This document shows, piece by piece, positions 12,901 through 24,968 of a DNA stretch of 64,000 bases. Within the stretch, counting starts at the first letter, position 1. Each line of letters begins with the position of its first letter. The notes under the pieces were generated by a model. It saw only the letters and a list, made by a program, of their open reading frames with translations, had not been told where the DNA came from and did not search any database. The position numbers and the translations under genes are program-made. This DNA comes from Atherinomorus stipes (taxonomy: Eukaryota; Chordata; Actinopteri; Atheriniformes; Atherinidae). Location: contig JALJCO010003469.1 of NCBI GenBank assembly GCA_023101725.1, forward strand, positions 124,001 to 188,000. Direction: 5' to 3'.

Positions 12901-14108
12901 GTCAATTCAATGGAAACTACAATAAGATTGTATTTTCACTATGAATTTAAAGCCATCCCTTACAGTGAACATGCAAAAAATGCATGTCAGAAACAAGCAA
13001 ATGAATAAGGAAATCTTTTAATGTTGTCTGCGATGTCACTTCTCATATGCTACTGCTGTTTCAAGCTGAATACTGTAAAGTAAGACCAATAACAGTCAAG
13101 GCTCCTGGTGTTACACGGAGCCCTACAGCAAGGTATGTTGGATCTGAGGCTGAAACCTAAATGGTGGTTGTAAGGTCAAGTGGAAGTTATCATCAGAAGA
13201 ACAGAGCATCTGTTCTCTTTTCATTCTTCCTTGAGGCAAGTTGGTTTTCTGCTGTTGTTTTCTGCTAAGTCCAGGTTTAGCATGCTAGACGTACTCATAA
13301 GCGTTCCACTGTCTTCTATCAATCTGTTTCTGGGTATGAGCTTAATGGTGGTGAGATGTGGCTTTTTGACAAATCTGAGTATCTGTGTTGCAGAATTCCA
13401 AACATCCACGCAAGCAAAAATGCCCATGTGGGTTCTTCTTAATGTCCTTGCTGCCTGCGGGTGGTTGACAGATGTTTGCTCTGTCAACCGCCCTGTCAGA
13501 TAGCAAGCCAGTTAACTCCAACATTTCTACGCCAGTCTCTTCCCACATCAGTTTCCCAAAAGCAAACATGGAAACGGAAGTTGTCGGCGTTCAGTCTCCT
13601 GAGATGTAGAACCGAATCCTCAGTATCTGACTCTCTTTGGTCATCACCGCGCCACACGACACGGCATGTAGGAGGTACTGCGTCTGCCTGGGGGAGTGCT
13701 GGCACTTAATGTAGCTGCAGCTAGCTTGTCTTCCCTTTCCCCCTTTCACCCCAGCAAACTCCCCCCACGACCCGGCACTGAGTGATGTCAGACAGTCAGG
13801 GATGCTGGATGCTGAGGAAGAGCACAGCGGCAGCAGGCAGCAGAGATAAGGCCCCCCATACCTCCACAGATTAAACAGCAGGATTAACCTCTCTACTCCA
13901 CCACTGCCACCACGGTGTCTTTCACCCCCTTATCTACCCCCACCTCCTCCTTTTCTCCTCCAACATTTGCCACCGTACATTTGTACAGTTGTCATGATGT
14001 GGGGAAATTGCTTTTTAACCCCTATGTGGCTTTGCTCTGTGCTTGGCAATTGAAACAACAAAAATGAAGCAGGCCCTGCCAGCCCAAGAAAAAAAAAAGA
14101 AATAAGAA
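9956..14108. other. Unassigned intronic sequence with a CA microsatellite and a hairpin
   Basis: No gene is seen. A short imperfect CA repeat lies near 10594-10619 and a perfect hairpin at 10741-10771. Open frames on both strands at 13180-13709 overlap in a slightly GC-richer patch but carry no motif I recognise. Confidence 0.4.
10741..10771. other. Perfect 13-bp stem, 5-nt loop hairpin
   Basis: AAACAGTGTTGCA at 10741-10753 is followed by the loop TAAGT and the exact reverse complement TGCAACACTGTTT. GCTGCTG-type sequence flanks both sides but does not extend the stem. It is too short for a typical microRNA precursor, so its role is unknown. Confidence 0.8.
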
Positions 14109-14133
14109 ATATATATATATATATATATATATA
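14109..14133. repeat. AT dinucleotide microsatellite
   Basis: A run of about 12 AT units follows an A-rich stretch. It is a simple repeat with no coding content. Confidence 0.9.
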
Positions 14134-14967
14134 ACTATTTGGCCCCAAGAATGTTCTCTCATCTGAATGCAGACTTGAAAGAGTGTCTGCAGAAATGAAA
14201 AGGAAAGATTTGAATAATATGAACATTTTTAAGTCAACCCCAATCTTTTTTCTTGCATCAGATTTAATAACCTGAAGATTTGATTGCAACATTACATTCA
14301 TGTTCAAAGAAAGAAAGAGGCAACAATAAATACTCCAACAGATAATGTCCTAGGCTGTGCCACCCCGAAGCTACATCACAAAAACTATTCGAGGATACTT
14401 TATTTATCTCATGCTCTGTGCAATTACTGCCCAGTTCTCAGGTTTCATGGTTTTCAAAGGACAATCATAAAGGGATGCAGTCTATGTGTAACAAGGAAAT
14501 GGAAGGTGCACATTTAAATTCAGTGTTTCACTCAGTATCCAATCAGAGATCAACCTGTTTCAATTATCTTTGCCCAGACAGGATCATAGTTGAGTTATTC
14601 TGAAATCTATTCTATTTTCTCTCTCTTAGAAATGTTCAAATCTATATGGTTTAGCATGAAACTTAAGCTAGTGTGACTGCGTGAAATCAAGACAAACACA
14701 AAAATACAAATGTAACATTAAAAAGAGGAAGAAAAACTTCTTCAAACAAAAGAGAAACACCAAAACATTTCACAAAACAAAATGTAATTTAAAAATACAA
14801 AAGCAAATGCAACAAATAAAAATGACAAATATATTTAAAATACACTGAAGGATACTAACAAAAAATGCTGTTTTGTGAAAGATGTACAAAACAGAAAACA
14901 CAAAAAGCAAAAAATTCCTGAAAAACAAAGGAAAGAAAAAAAAGCATGTGGACATTTCAGAAAGCAC
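14134..14967. other. Unassigned AT-rich sequence
   Basis: No gene is seen. From about 14690 to 14960 the + strand is a chain of A-rich words of the ACAAAAAT type, so it is low complexity. Confidence 0.4.
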
Positions 14968-15196
14968 AAATGCCTGGGTTGTTATTTCAACACAGACATT
15001 TGGGTTGTTGGGTTGTTGACCCAGCTTCTGGGTTACAATAACCCAACATCAAGTCAGCATAAACTTCTGGGTCAAATATTCAACCCAAAAGTTTGGTCAA
15101 AACAATAACCCAATTTTCTGAGTTGGTCCCTTTTTAGGTAAAAAAAAAAAAAAAAACCTATTATGAGTTATTTTTGACCCAGGAGTTTTTAGTGTG
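14968..15196. repeat. GGGTTGTTGACCCAG-type interspersed repeat
   Basis: Words such as TGGGTTGTTG, GACCCAG and CAACCCA recur in both orientations over about 230 bp. The segment ends with TTTTTGACCCAGGAG and TTTTTAGTGTG. This looks like a familiar short fish repeat with internal dyad symmetry. It contains an A run near 15140-15156. Confidence 0.5.
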
Positions 15197-16940
15197 TGGA
15201 GACATAATCAGTCTAGCAAAGTATTCGTGAAAGGTTACTGGTGTAATGGGATATTTTACCTGAGAACATATACATATAATTCCCAATATGCTTCCAACTC
15301 ATAAGAAATGTGAAACATTCCTTTGCTCCCTGCAACACATCTAAGACAAAAAGCAGTCTAGATCAGAAAGGACACGGATCTCATACAGAAACACAGATGT
15401 TGACCAACAAGAGAGGCCATTTCTTCTTCTTCTGCAGAATAAAATGTTCCTGTTTTCTGTTTAGTAGCAATGTTTTTCAGAAATTTATGTTTTTCTTCTG
15501 TTTTTTTTTTTTAAATCTTTGTTTAGCTTGTTTGTTTTGTGTGTTTGCATTGTTGTGTGTGTGTTTTGTTTGATGGGGTATTTTTTGTAATTCCGGATCT
15601 GATTTCACCCTCCCCTGCCATTTACATGAACAGGTTGTAATCACAGTGCACGCTGTTCAGTGAAAGACTGATTCAGTGTAATAATACAAAACACCATGTT
15701 AACATTTTGACTTTGCACTTATAGGCTTTTGTTTGGTGGCTGACAGCTGTAATTAGTCATATCAAACCTTTGGCTACGATGGAGGAAATGTTGCCCCCCA
15801 GCTCTGCAAACCTGGCAATTAGCATAGCATCCCCTTGTGTTGGTACCTGCGATAAGACGGCTGGTGACCGGGTGAGCTATGACATTCCATTGATCCAGAA
15901 AATTGCTGCAGAGCCAGCCTTGAAATTAGTTTAAATTGCTGAATCAAAAAATGTTATCCTGGATTCTGGCAAGGCCAGCGTAAACCTCATGCCTCTAATC
16001 CCCAGACTGATGTGAAAAGTTGTCAGGGATCGCGTCGCCCACCGTAACGATTGATGAGCAAGTTTGGATTCAGTGTGACAGAAAGAGACACACACTCAAG
16101 AAACTGGGATTTGATTTGGCTTCCACTTATGGCTACTGGAATTGTGACTTGTTTTCAGATCTGCAGGCTTTGGGAATTTCCAGTGCGATCTCCTACTGGC
16201 TTTGTGCTTTTCAATTCAATTACACGCCAACTCTTTACTGTGTGACAATGTCAGATCTCAAGCTCTCTTAGATGTGAGTTGAGTCATAAATCTAAGCTTT
16301 GACACGCAGTTCAAGGATTGGGGAGGGGGGATAATTTACCATCAGTCAGGTGCCTCATTTCATCCTCTTTGGATTCTCTCAAAATAGCTCTAAACAGCAG
16401 TGTTGGAGTTGCAGATTGATGGAAGGAGGGAGCAGGCAGGAACATGTCAACTCTAAACACCCTTAATGTGGAATAAGTTCTGGTAAGAGGATCACTGGAG
16501 CGAATGCAGGAGTGGATTAAAGTCAAATATATTCTGTACCATGTATAATCATGAGTCAGTCTGAAGGCAGTGCTTGACCAAGAATGGTAGTGTTGGAAAG
16601 TGAGATCACATTTTCACCATCTGGACAAGAAAATGAACACTGATCACTCCCAACGACGCAAATAGTGGCGTGTCAAACTCCAGCTGAAGTTGTAATTTGA
16701 ACTTAAAGAACTCAGCCGCTCATTTGTTGGCACACTGTACTTTCCACGCAGCACTTAAACTGACCATAAACACAGTTCTCCAAACCAATCTGCACCCCCT
16801 GATTGGCTGCAGTGTGCAGCCACCCTGGTGGGCCGAGACTGCTCGACTAATGAACGGCCCAAATGTGATCTAAGCAGCGGTGCACAGCAGCAGTCAGAGC
16901 TGCAGGTGATATTTCAATCAGTGTGCACAATGAATAATGT
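15197..16940. other. Unassigned intronic sequence
   Basis: No gene or repeat is recognised. A T/G-rich patch lies near 15420-15580. Open frames at 16020-16271 show no known motif. Confidence 0.4.
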
Positions 16941-17426
16941 CTACACTGCTAAATTCAAATCTTACCAAGTATATTTTTTTAAATTTCTAGTCAAAATATC
17001 TCATCACACTCAATATAAGACAAAATCACCTAAAGAGAAACATCTCAGTGAGATATAGGAACTTGTTTTAAGACAAATGCATCTTATTTCAAGAAATCTT
17101 ATCATGAAAAATTCACTTGTTCTATTGGCAGATTTTTTTATTATTATTATTTTGTTTATTAGAAGCAAATTTAAAAAAAAAAAAACTTGGCCACTCTTTA
17201 AATAAGTTTGTTTAAAAAGGAGGATTTTTTTTTGGGGGGGGCTTGTAATAAGCAAAATTTCTGCCAATGGAACAAGTAAAATTTTCAGATGCATCTTTAA
17301 ACAAGTTCCTATATTTCACTGAAATGTTCCTCTTTAGGTGATTTTGTCTCATTTTGAGTGTGACAAGTTATTTTGACTAGAAATTGGAAAAATATACTTT
17401 GCAAGATTTGAGTGTTTGTGGTGTAG
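16941..17426. mobile_element. Foldback element, family 2 (CTACAC...GTGTAG)
   Basis: The element is an almost complete palindrome. The left arm contains TTCTAGTCAAAATATCTCAT, GACAAAATCACCTAAAGAG and GGAACTTGTTTTAAGAC. The right arm contains their reverse complements, for example CTCTTTAGGTGATTTTGTC. Both arms carry TTGGCAGA words next to a T/G-rich centre. The outer ends read CTACAC and GTGTAG. A half copy is at 42645-42934. The family is a common teleost repeat and encodes nothing. Confidence 0.75.
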
Positions 17427-17557
17427 TTTGATAGTTGGAATACTCTGCTCCCTTCCAGTTATGGAAGGCCAGACTGGCCTTCCATAACTGAGCTGGTGTG
17501 TGTTTGAGTTTCCATTAAAGGTTCCCTGTTGACTTTAGGTCAAAAACACCAACAGTT

Positions 17558-18680
17558 AACAATGGCGCCCCCAAGAGGGGTGGCCATGGCCCCCCTGAAC
17601 AAAAAGAAGGCCACCCTAGCAAAAATTATATTTTTTTCAATTATATCAACACTTGAATGAACTACAGAATGAAAGTACACCATTTCCTAGAAAAATTATA
17701 TTTAGCCTAAAAATAATCATACAATAACGTTTATCTGGTTCGATAATGGCATTATATTTACGTCTATAAGCCAATACACGCCTCCATTGCGGGTTGCCAA
17801 ATACAATCTCTGTGTGGCAACAATATTTTAAGCACAGTTAGGCTGCTACAGGGGGAAACAATGGAGACGGCGATTGAAGCAGCTGCTTCAGAGCCCTGGA
17901 GATATTGTTATCTGCTTTTGAGGAGGAGTGACCTGAGAAGAGCAAAACCTGGAGTAAATTTAGGTGAAGACTACACTAAATGGATCCACATAAACGTTTT
18001 CCGCGGCGTCAAAACACAGAAATGGAGACTTTCCTCCTGGATCGGTAAGCTAACTTGTTTGCTAACATGGCTAACGTTAGCTGTCAGATATAAACTCCTC
18101 TGTGTTACTTGTTGAAAATGCTGCAGGCTGTTGGTCACTTGCGTATCGGCAGCGAGCCTGGCAACCCAGCGGCTGGAGTTGTTTTTCTATCGTTGCAACT
18201 ACAACCTTGACACACGTGATGTCGTTGTTCTGTCCGTTTTCCATATTCAACCTTTAAGCTTGTGATTTACCTGCTGTTCGTTTTATCAGCGCCACGATGT
18301 TGTGGGCGCGCAGCTGGTAGACGTGTGGAGAACACCTCCAATGACTACAGCAAGCCAAATATGAACTCACAGGACAATAGTACTTGTTTGTTCATTCATG
18401 CTACTTAAATTATTGGTGAGATTAAGGAGCTTTGCTGCAGATAATGTCTTATAGAGGCCCATTCATTCTGCCCCCTTCATGTTTATTTATATGTGAATCT
18501 ACAACTAATCTGAATACAGTAGCGTTCAAAGAAGTCAGACTGAAGCAGAAATGTTACTGGTGAGTAAATGGACATATAAATTCCTAAAAAGTAATAATAA
18601 TAACAAAAGTTATCATTTAATAACCCTTGGCCACCCTGCTATTTTCTCTGGCCACCCCTAAAAGAAATCTCTGCAGGCAC
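17558..18680. mobile_element. Composite element with AGGGGTGGCC ends
   Basis: The left end has AAGAGGGGTGGCC then AAGGCCACCCT. The right end has TTGGCCACCCTG then CTGGCCACCCCTAAAAG, so the ends are loosely inverted copies. Inside is a short open frame (17861-18044) ending at a good splice donor (G|GTAAGC), followed by an arm of foldback family 3 (about 18305-18616). I infer one older element that took up a later insertion. Its class is unclear. Confidence 0.45.
18305..18616. mobile_element. Single arm of foldback family 3
   Basis: This stretch matches the right half of the element at 60113-60748. Shared words include GAACTCACAGGACAAT, TTTGCTGCAGATAATG and CAGAAATGTTAC. It ends in GTTATCAT immediately followed by TTAA (18617-18620), the same type of border as the full element. 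The left arm is missing here. Confidence 0.65.
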
Positions 18681-20339
18681 TCCTGGCAGTTAAAGACCAA
18701 GGTATTTCTTCTGCAGTTTATATGCATGTGAGTTATACCATGTTCCATGAAATCAAATAAAAAAGAAATGGATCCGTTTTAACTTTCCCTTTTTGACTCG
18801 TGGAGGAAAGTTAAACTCTAAGTGAGTGAAGCTTTAAGTATTGTACTTAATCCCTCTCGCTTCTGACAGGAATAAGAATCTTGCCCTAAAGACCGTTCAT
18901 CGGATTTTTAAGTTAGTGTGTGAAAATCCAGCCGGATAAGAGAATGCCCCACTGGATACACCAGGATTAGTATATCTATTGATTTGTGTCATCATGAGGA
19001 ACACGCAGTATATTACAAGCACATTAGAAGACAGTATCGCTCCAGCAGAAGGGAGCAAGCTGGGGCACTTCAAACAGCTGCTTAGCAGCTTACTGATTTG
19101 CTGAGTGTGTTTCTTCCCGACAGGTATATAATAACATGTTCTCATTAGAACTCTAACATCAAAGCCCAAACAAAAAACTCCTTATCTACTAGCAAGGGCA
19201 GGACACTTCTGCTCCCAGGGAGAAACCGCATTAAGCTCCTCATCACAAAATCTAATGTAACATCAAAAACAGTATGTGGGCTGAAGGAACTGGCATTGCA
19301 GTGACCACTGCTCCACCTGAGTGGTCCTCTGTGCTTTCTCTGCTTAAAGTCGCCCACTGGGGAGCTAAAACCACGAGGCCTGACAGTGTGTTGACTCTGC
19401 AGTGTGTCGACACTGTCCTGCATGTCACACCGGCACAGATGCTGAAGTGGAATAAATATAGCCGACCGTGGCATTGTCAATGTCCAGCAAAGCTAAATCA
19501 CTTCCAGCCCTCTGCCAGCAGTCCATTCACGTAACACCGAGAAGCTTCTGCTAGCTTCTCCTATGATTTGTAACACTATCGCTGTAAACTGTCGGCACAT
19601 CTTATGAGTCCAGATGCTAATGCTGATTGATACAAACTGTTCCAACTGACTTATTTCATACTGTCTTGCATATGCGCCAGTATTTTCTTTGCAATAAATT
19701 CTATGAAACATGCAGATGGGAGGTAAATCTGGTAGTTGAAGTAAAAAGCCAGTCATTCAGTTCAAACCCATGAATCACAGACTGGTTTTACGTCTTTGAT
19801 GAGGCAGTTGATCAGAGCTGCTCATCAGCAGCTGCGTTGTCAGGTAAATGTCAGACTTTTCAGACACAGAAAAGCTTTTCTAAATGAGCACCTGCTGATG
19901 TTGACCACCCTGTGGACCGCATAGCTGCTGATGTAATTACCTAACTGCGTGTACCGCATCATCACAAGGCCAGCAGTTGCTAAGGTGGACATACTGTAAA
20001 GGAAGAGGCATTAAAATGGAAAGGTTAGCTGTTTCTTACTGGGTGATGCCAGACAGAGCCCCTGTGGAGAAAATCTACAAAGTGAAGGCATATTTGAGAG
20101 ATTGTGTGAGTTGCTTTCAGTAGGACTGAGAGTAGCAGCAGTCACCGGGAACAGATGATGGATGTGTCTTCAGACTGTTGGCTAAAGATAAAACTGACAG
20201 AGAAGACACTGTCAGAAAATCCAGACGTTAATAAACCTCCTTATCCTTCAGGAACTAACTTGTTGTGGGGATGTTTTCCTCAATTTTACACCAAATTAAA
20301 GTAAAACAGAGGAGCAGACTTGTCGTGGGCAAGAGGGTG
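18681..20339. other. Unassigned intronic sequence
   Basis: No gene or clear repeat is recognised. Overlapping open frames at 18897-19756 on both strands show no known motif. Confidence 0.4.
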
Positions 20340-20460
20340 ATGACAGCTGTGGCCACAAATGTTAAAGCTTTGACTGACAAAGGTTTCTCATTAGAGAAAG
20401 GAAAAGACAAGATATCCAGTGAATAATTTTCTTCATAATGGCAAATGGGAGTTTATTTGA
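20340..20460 (+). repeat. Left copy of a 120-bp direct repeat
   Basis: CAGCTGTGGCCACAAATGTT, AAGCTTTGAC, a TTTCTCA..AGAGAAAG block and CTTCATAATGGCA recur in the same order and orientation at 22688-22815, about 2.35 kb downstream. The copies have diverged. They could be remnants of a local duplication or of flanking repeats of a lost element. Confidence 0.7.
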
Positions 20461-20793
20461 TTTCGGGCCTTTTTGTGTCTCTGATGAATTTTAAGAAAAA
20501 ATATAAATGCATATGTTTTAACAACCAGTGGTGATTGTACAAACTTTCTCATGTCTATCTAAATTTCAGATTCATTAAAGCATTTTTTCAACATTTTTTA
20601 AGCATTTTTATGGTGCTATTTTACTGTTTTCCTTCTGTCCCCAAAATAGGTTTTAGATATGCATGCTTTTCTTTTCACTAAAAATGATAAAATTGTGAAG
20701 TTTTTTTGTATTAATTCCTTAAAATACAATAGAATTTGTGATTTCTTATCATATTTGACAAAAGTGTCGAATTGATTTTTTAAAGAAATATGT

Positions 20794-21505
20794 CCGACCC
20801 AAACGGCAACCTCCAGTGGCCAACTATGAGTCTTCCCCGGAAGAAGTCATTTGTTGTAGTTCTTTCTTCATCCGCTAGGGGCTGCAAAACAGAGCAAATC
20901 CCCATAGACTCCCATGTTAAAAACGCCAACTTCACAGCAGAAATAAACATGTTTACAGACTGGTTCAAAAAATCATTTTAGGTTTAATAGGTAAAGTTTA
21001 TCTTCATGTCGACTGTGAGGGGGGTGAATTTTTTAAGAACTCATTCATTTAGATGTTATTTAATCTTGAAGTTACATATAATTAAGGGCGTGACCTTATG
21101 ATTGACATGCGACAGACCGGAAGCCCGGCCTGCCACATGTCCTTGTTTGCTCTCAGTAAGGTCTCAGTTTGTAGCAGAGTAGCACAACGGCAGTTTTTAG
21201 TCAGCAAATAGCAAGTAAGTGTGTCTTACCTTTACCTCACCACTTAGGGGTGTTATCGTTGTTATCTCCTGTTAGTTTCAAGTTAGCTCGGTTAGCGTTT
21301 AGCCCAGAGTACGTCAGCTGTCAATCATTTGCCCCACGGCCATGCTGTGCCCATCTTAGTATTTTCCGGGAGTGACGACACACATGACACAGCAAGATGG
21401 CGACGGTGGGACACGCCCAACTGGCTTTATTTTTAGCTCTTCAGAAACCAAATGGGTGATGTAGCGGAGGGTTCGTCCCTGTCTCTTAGCAGTCTATGGT
21501 CTGAC
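20794..21505 (+). repeat. Interspersed repeat family, copy A
   Basis: It starts with ACCCAAACGGCAACCTCCAG and runs through CCCATAGACTCCCATGTTAA, GCAGAAATAAACATGTTTAC, TTATTTAATCTTGAAGTTAC and GCAAGATGGCGAC to CAGTCTATGGTCTGACC. Three further copies are in the window: 40433-40993 (+), 44930-45571 (-) and 48638-49311 (-). It has no long open frame. I recognise the pattern as common in teleosts but cannot place it in a superfamily. Confidence 0.75.
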
Positions 21506-22687
21506 CCTTAATATCGCGGTCATTACCACCACGTTCAACGTTTTTAGATTAATGAAGTTTATTTTAAATCTGATTCTTTAACTGCCTGTGTCAGTTTGTG
21601 CTGCCACTCAAGCACATGCTGGACAGAAGGAAGACAGAGATTTTAAATACTAGAACAGCAAATATTTTCCTAATTTATACTGACAAGTCGCATGATATTT
21701 TCATTACGTATCATTACTAAACAACTTGTAGTTTATAGATACGTAAAGATTTTAGTGTAAAAACTTCAGATTCATATAAAAACATTGTACAGCTCTAGTT
21801 AGCTAAAAGATTATTTATGCTAACTCTACCATTTTAGCACAGTCAGCTAAAAGCTGTAAAATGTCATTACCATCACGCTTGTGGTGACGTTTCTATGAGA
21901 AATCTGACAAAAAGAACAATTTTTAAAATAAAATCTTAAATTAATGTATATCAACATACTTAGATTTTGACTCACAGATAGATGACATTTCAGGTAAGTG
22001 AAGTTTGGCAAGGTATTGTGACATACAATTTTTTAGTGACATTTTATTTTTGAGAAAAAGAAAACTCAAAAGTTCCCGAAATCAATGAAACACCCATTTA
22101 CTGCCTTTGTTATATTCGCATTCAGAGGAAGTTGTTGAGAAATTCTGTTTAGTTTGGATGTTAAAGTTGCACCACGAGTGAAGGACAATAAGGAGATTAA
22201 CTGACCACCATATGTGGTTGTTGATGTGTGACACAGAACCAATATGATATTGTTTAAGTTGCTGTTCAGTCTCAAACTCATATATTAAGTACCACTTTGA
22301 TTTTATGTGAAATATAATATTGGTTATGGAATAATTAGAATATTACTTTCTTTGTAAATTACAAATTTAACTTGAGAAAAATAGAAAAAAAAATGCATGT
22401 AGCAGAATTGCAGCAATTTAATAAGTTTATTCCAAAATGAAAAAGTAAGTTGTAACAAAGGAAAAAAAAAGGTTAACAGTCTTTGTTATTATGAATTATA
22501 TTTTTACCTTGTATGCAATTTCTTTGTTTGTCTTTAGGTAAAATATATATTTCCAGTAAATCCAAATTCATGGTTTCAACAATATTATAGATTTAATTTG
22601 AAAAATACTAAAACATTTAGATGTAACAAATTACAGTATTTTTTTTTATTTTCAAGTTGATCCAAAGTATCTTTTTTTTTTTTCAGT
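21506..22687. other. Unassigned AT-rich sequence
   Basis: Nothing recognisable. Short A and T runs occur near 22386 and 22640-22680. Confidence 0.4.
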
Positions 22688-22815
22688 GCAGGATGGTCAC
22701 AGCTGTGGCCACAAATGTTCAAGCTTTGACAGACAATAAGAGATGTTTCTCAACAGAGAAAGAAAAAAAAAAAAGATATTCTGTGAATAATTTCCTTCAT
22801 AATGGCATTTACACT
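22688..22815 (+). repeat. Right copy of the 120-bp direct repeat
   Basis: This matches 20340-20460 in the same orientation. An A run of 12 interrupts the middle, and a T-rich run precedes it. Confidence 0.7.
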
Positions 22816-24337
22816 ATTTATTAACGAGTTTTAGGGCTGTGAAGACAAACATGTAATAAAGAGTGAGGAAAGACCCCTCCCTTCCTTCTACCCCACTAAA
22901 TTCATCCAACCTTCAACCTGTCAGTCTGTTTCCAGGGCATAGCATGCTCATGTGATATGTACATCTATTTAAGGCACTAATGGCCAAGCGTTGAACACAT
23001 TCTTATATTTTGAACATGTTTTAAAAATCATCTTTTCTTTTCTATAATTTGCACTTGTGCACTCGCCTGCCGTCTCGGGCGCGACATCTGAACCTCGACA
23101 TCATCTGTGAGGTCACAAATCAAGCAAAGCCTGAACTGTGACACAGAGGTCCCAGAGGAGGTCACAGATGCTGTCCCAGTGCAGTCAATGACATTAACAG
23201 AGGGGCGGAAAATGGAAAGCTCCATCGCCAGATTCCCCTGAAACTCAACCCCGCACCTCCTCTGCTGAGCCAAAAGTTTAGTGTCGCTCATGCGAACTGC
23301 TGTGATATGAAGAACAGACATGCAGGCAGAGATCACTTGAGTCATTAAAGAGCTGTTGCAAATCACTTTGACATCACCTCAACCTGCTTATGGCATAATT
23401 AAAAGACAGAATAACAATGAGAATGCATTATTTCAGAGATAAACGGCATTACAGAGACCCCTCTGCTCCTCGTCCCCAGTGGCAGGCAAATAAATATAAT
23501 ACACCTTTTGAAAGGGGAATATGTGAGGACCATGCAAATAGGCAGTATTACATGTCCTATGTTGGGGTCAGTCATAATGACAAAATTAAAAATGATTAAA
23601 AAAAAAAAAAAAAAAGCATACTTTTGGTTTCATTCAGCCAAGCTGCTCCACCATTAAATAGTTGCTGTGCAAAGACCTCCAGGGAAATTAAAAGCATAAT
23701 GTGCCACAATTTCCCTGTGACTCAGGGGGTCCCTGGGGAGGGTGCTTTTAAAATTTCTAATAAAGGAGACTTCAAATTACAGAAAGGGGACCTGGCATTA
23801 ATTAAACTGGGGATTTCAGTAGGGTCAAACCCTCATATTTATCTGTTTATACCAATGGTTTGGCCTCCTTTAAAGACATTTAGTGTATTGAGGTCACAGC
23901 TCATGGGCAAAACAAACACATGGATGTTCTCATGTATGTGACAAAGCTGATTTATCTGTCACAATATACTAAAAAGAAAAGGCATATAAATAAGCTACGG
24001 TTAATTCGGAAAATGTGACAAATGTTTTGGGGTTTTCTCTGATATTTATCCAGGTTGGCTTTCTTTATGGCGACCGCTCCACAATCACTCGTTTTTTAGA
24101 GCTTTTACCTCATTTGTCAGATTAAGATTCAAAAGATTGTGTGGTGAAAGTTGCTCTAACAAGACTTGTAACGCATATTAGAGCCAAACTGCCATTATTT
24201 ATGTTTTCTTTCAGGGATCATTCATTAACTACCTGCAGTTGCTGAAGAATAAGAGAAGCAGTAATTTACTGGAGCAGACAGCTGTGATTCTTTTCTGTAG
24301 TTAATGCTGCTTTCAGAATGGTGAGAGGGGTTATCAT
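22816..24337. other. Unassigned, possibly conserved non-coding sequence
   Basis: No gene is seen. The part from 23400 to 23930 lacks repeat signatures and is balanced in composition, apart from an A run near 23598-23615. It could hold regulatory sequence, but nothing in a single sequence proves that. Confidence 0.3.
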
Positions 24338-24968
24338 TAGAGATGTTTGATAGTGGCTTTTTTTTTTTTTTTTTACCAATATCTGATATTGTACAACTGT
24401 TAATTTTGGATATTAACCGATGTGGATCTATATGGGCAATTGTTAGATTGTATCGCTCATATTTTGAGAGATAAAACTATATTCTGCTCCGAGAACAAAG
24501 ATCCTATAACATCCTTAACTCAGCCAGAGGAGTTCATTTTGGACATCTGGCTGCCAGATATCAGATGCTAGCAGGTATTAGCCAACATGTGACTAATTCT
24601 AATGTTTCTGACAACTTGGTAACTTAACCAACAACTTAAAACCAGACGTATTATAAGCAGCTTCAAAGCAAGTCAGTCTGTAGCAGCAGCAGCTGCACCA
24701 TAGTCACATGACTCTGAAAGGAATGCTGGGATATGAAGTTCTTCCAGGGTAACAGGAAATTTTCTACACGCTGGACCACCACAAATGGAACAAGATCTTA
24801 AAAGATTTAGAAATATCAGTCTGAAAAATGATTCCCATGCACATGCGCAAGACCAACCTGCTAGATTCACAACTCCCTCCCTGGCCACAGAATTAAAAAA
24901 TTGTTGAAAGAAACATCTTCTTTTATGCCTTTAATGTCGACATCGGCTGATAATGTCAGACTACCCTA
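24338..24968. mobile_element. Decayed hAT-like element (AGAGATGT...)
   Basis: The left end TAGAGATGTTTGATA is followed by a T run and ACCAATATCTGATATTGTAC. The right end has GTCGACATCGGCTGATAATG and decays into ACTACCCTAA. Fish hAT-type elements with ends rich in CCGATAT words have this layout. The body (24660-24900) is unrecognised. Confidence 0.5.

Noticed and set aside
13180..13709. Cluster of overlapping open frames on both strands
   Set aside because: Five frames overlap over 500 bp and none shows a family motif or credible splice borders. This is chance openness in a GC-richer patch.
20340..22815. LTR retrotransposon or endogenous retrovirus bounded by direct repeats
   Set aside because: The repeats are only about 120 bp and do not begin TG and end CA. 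There is no primer-binding site or gag/pol reading frame between them.
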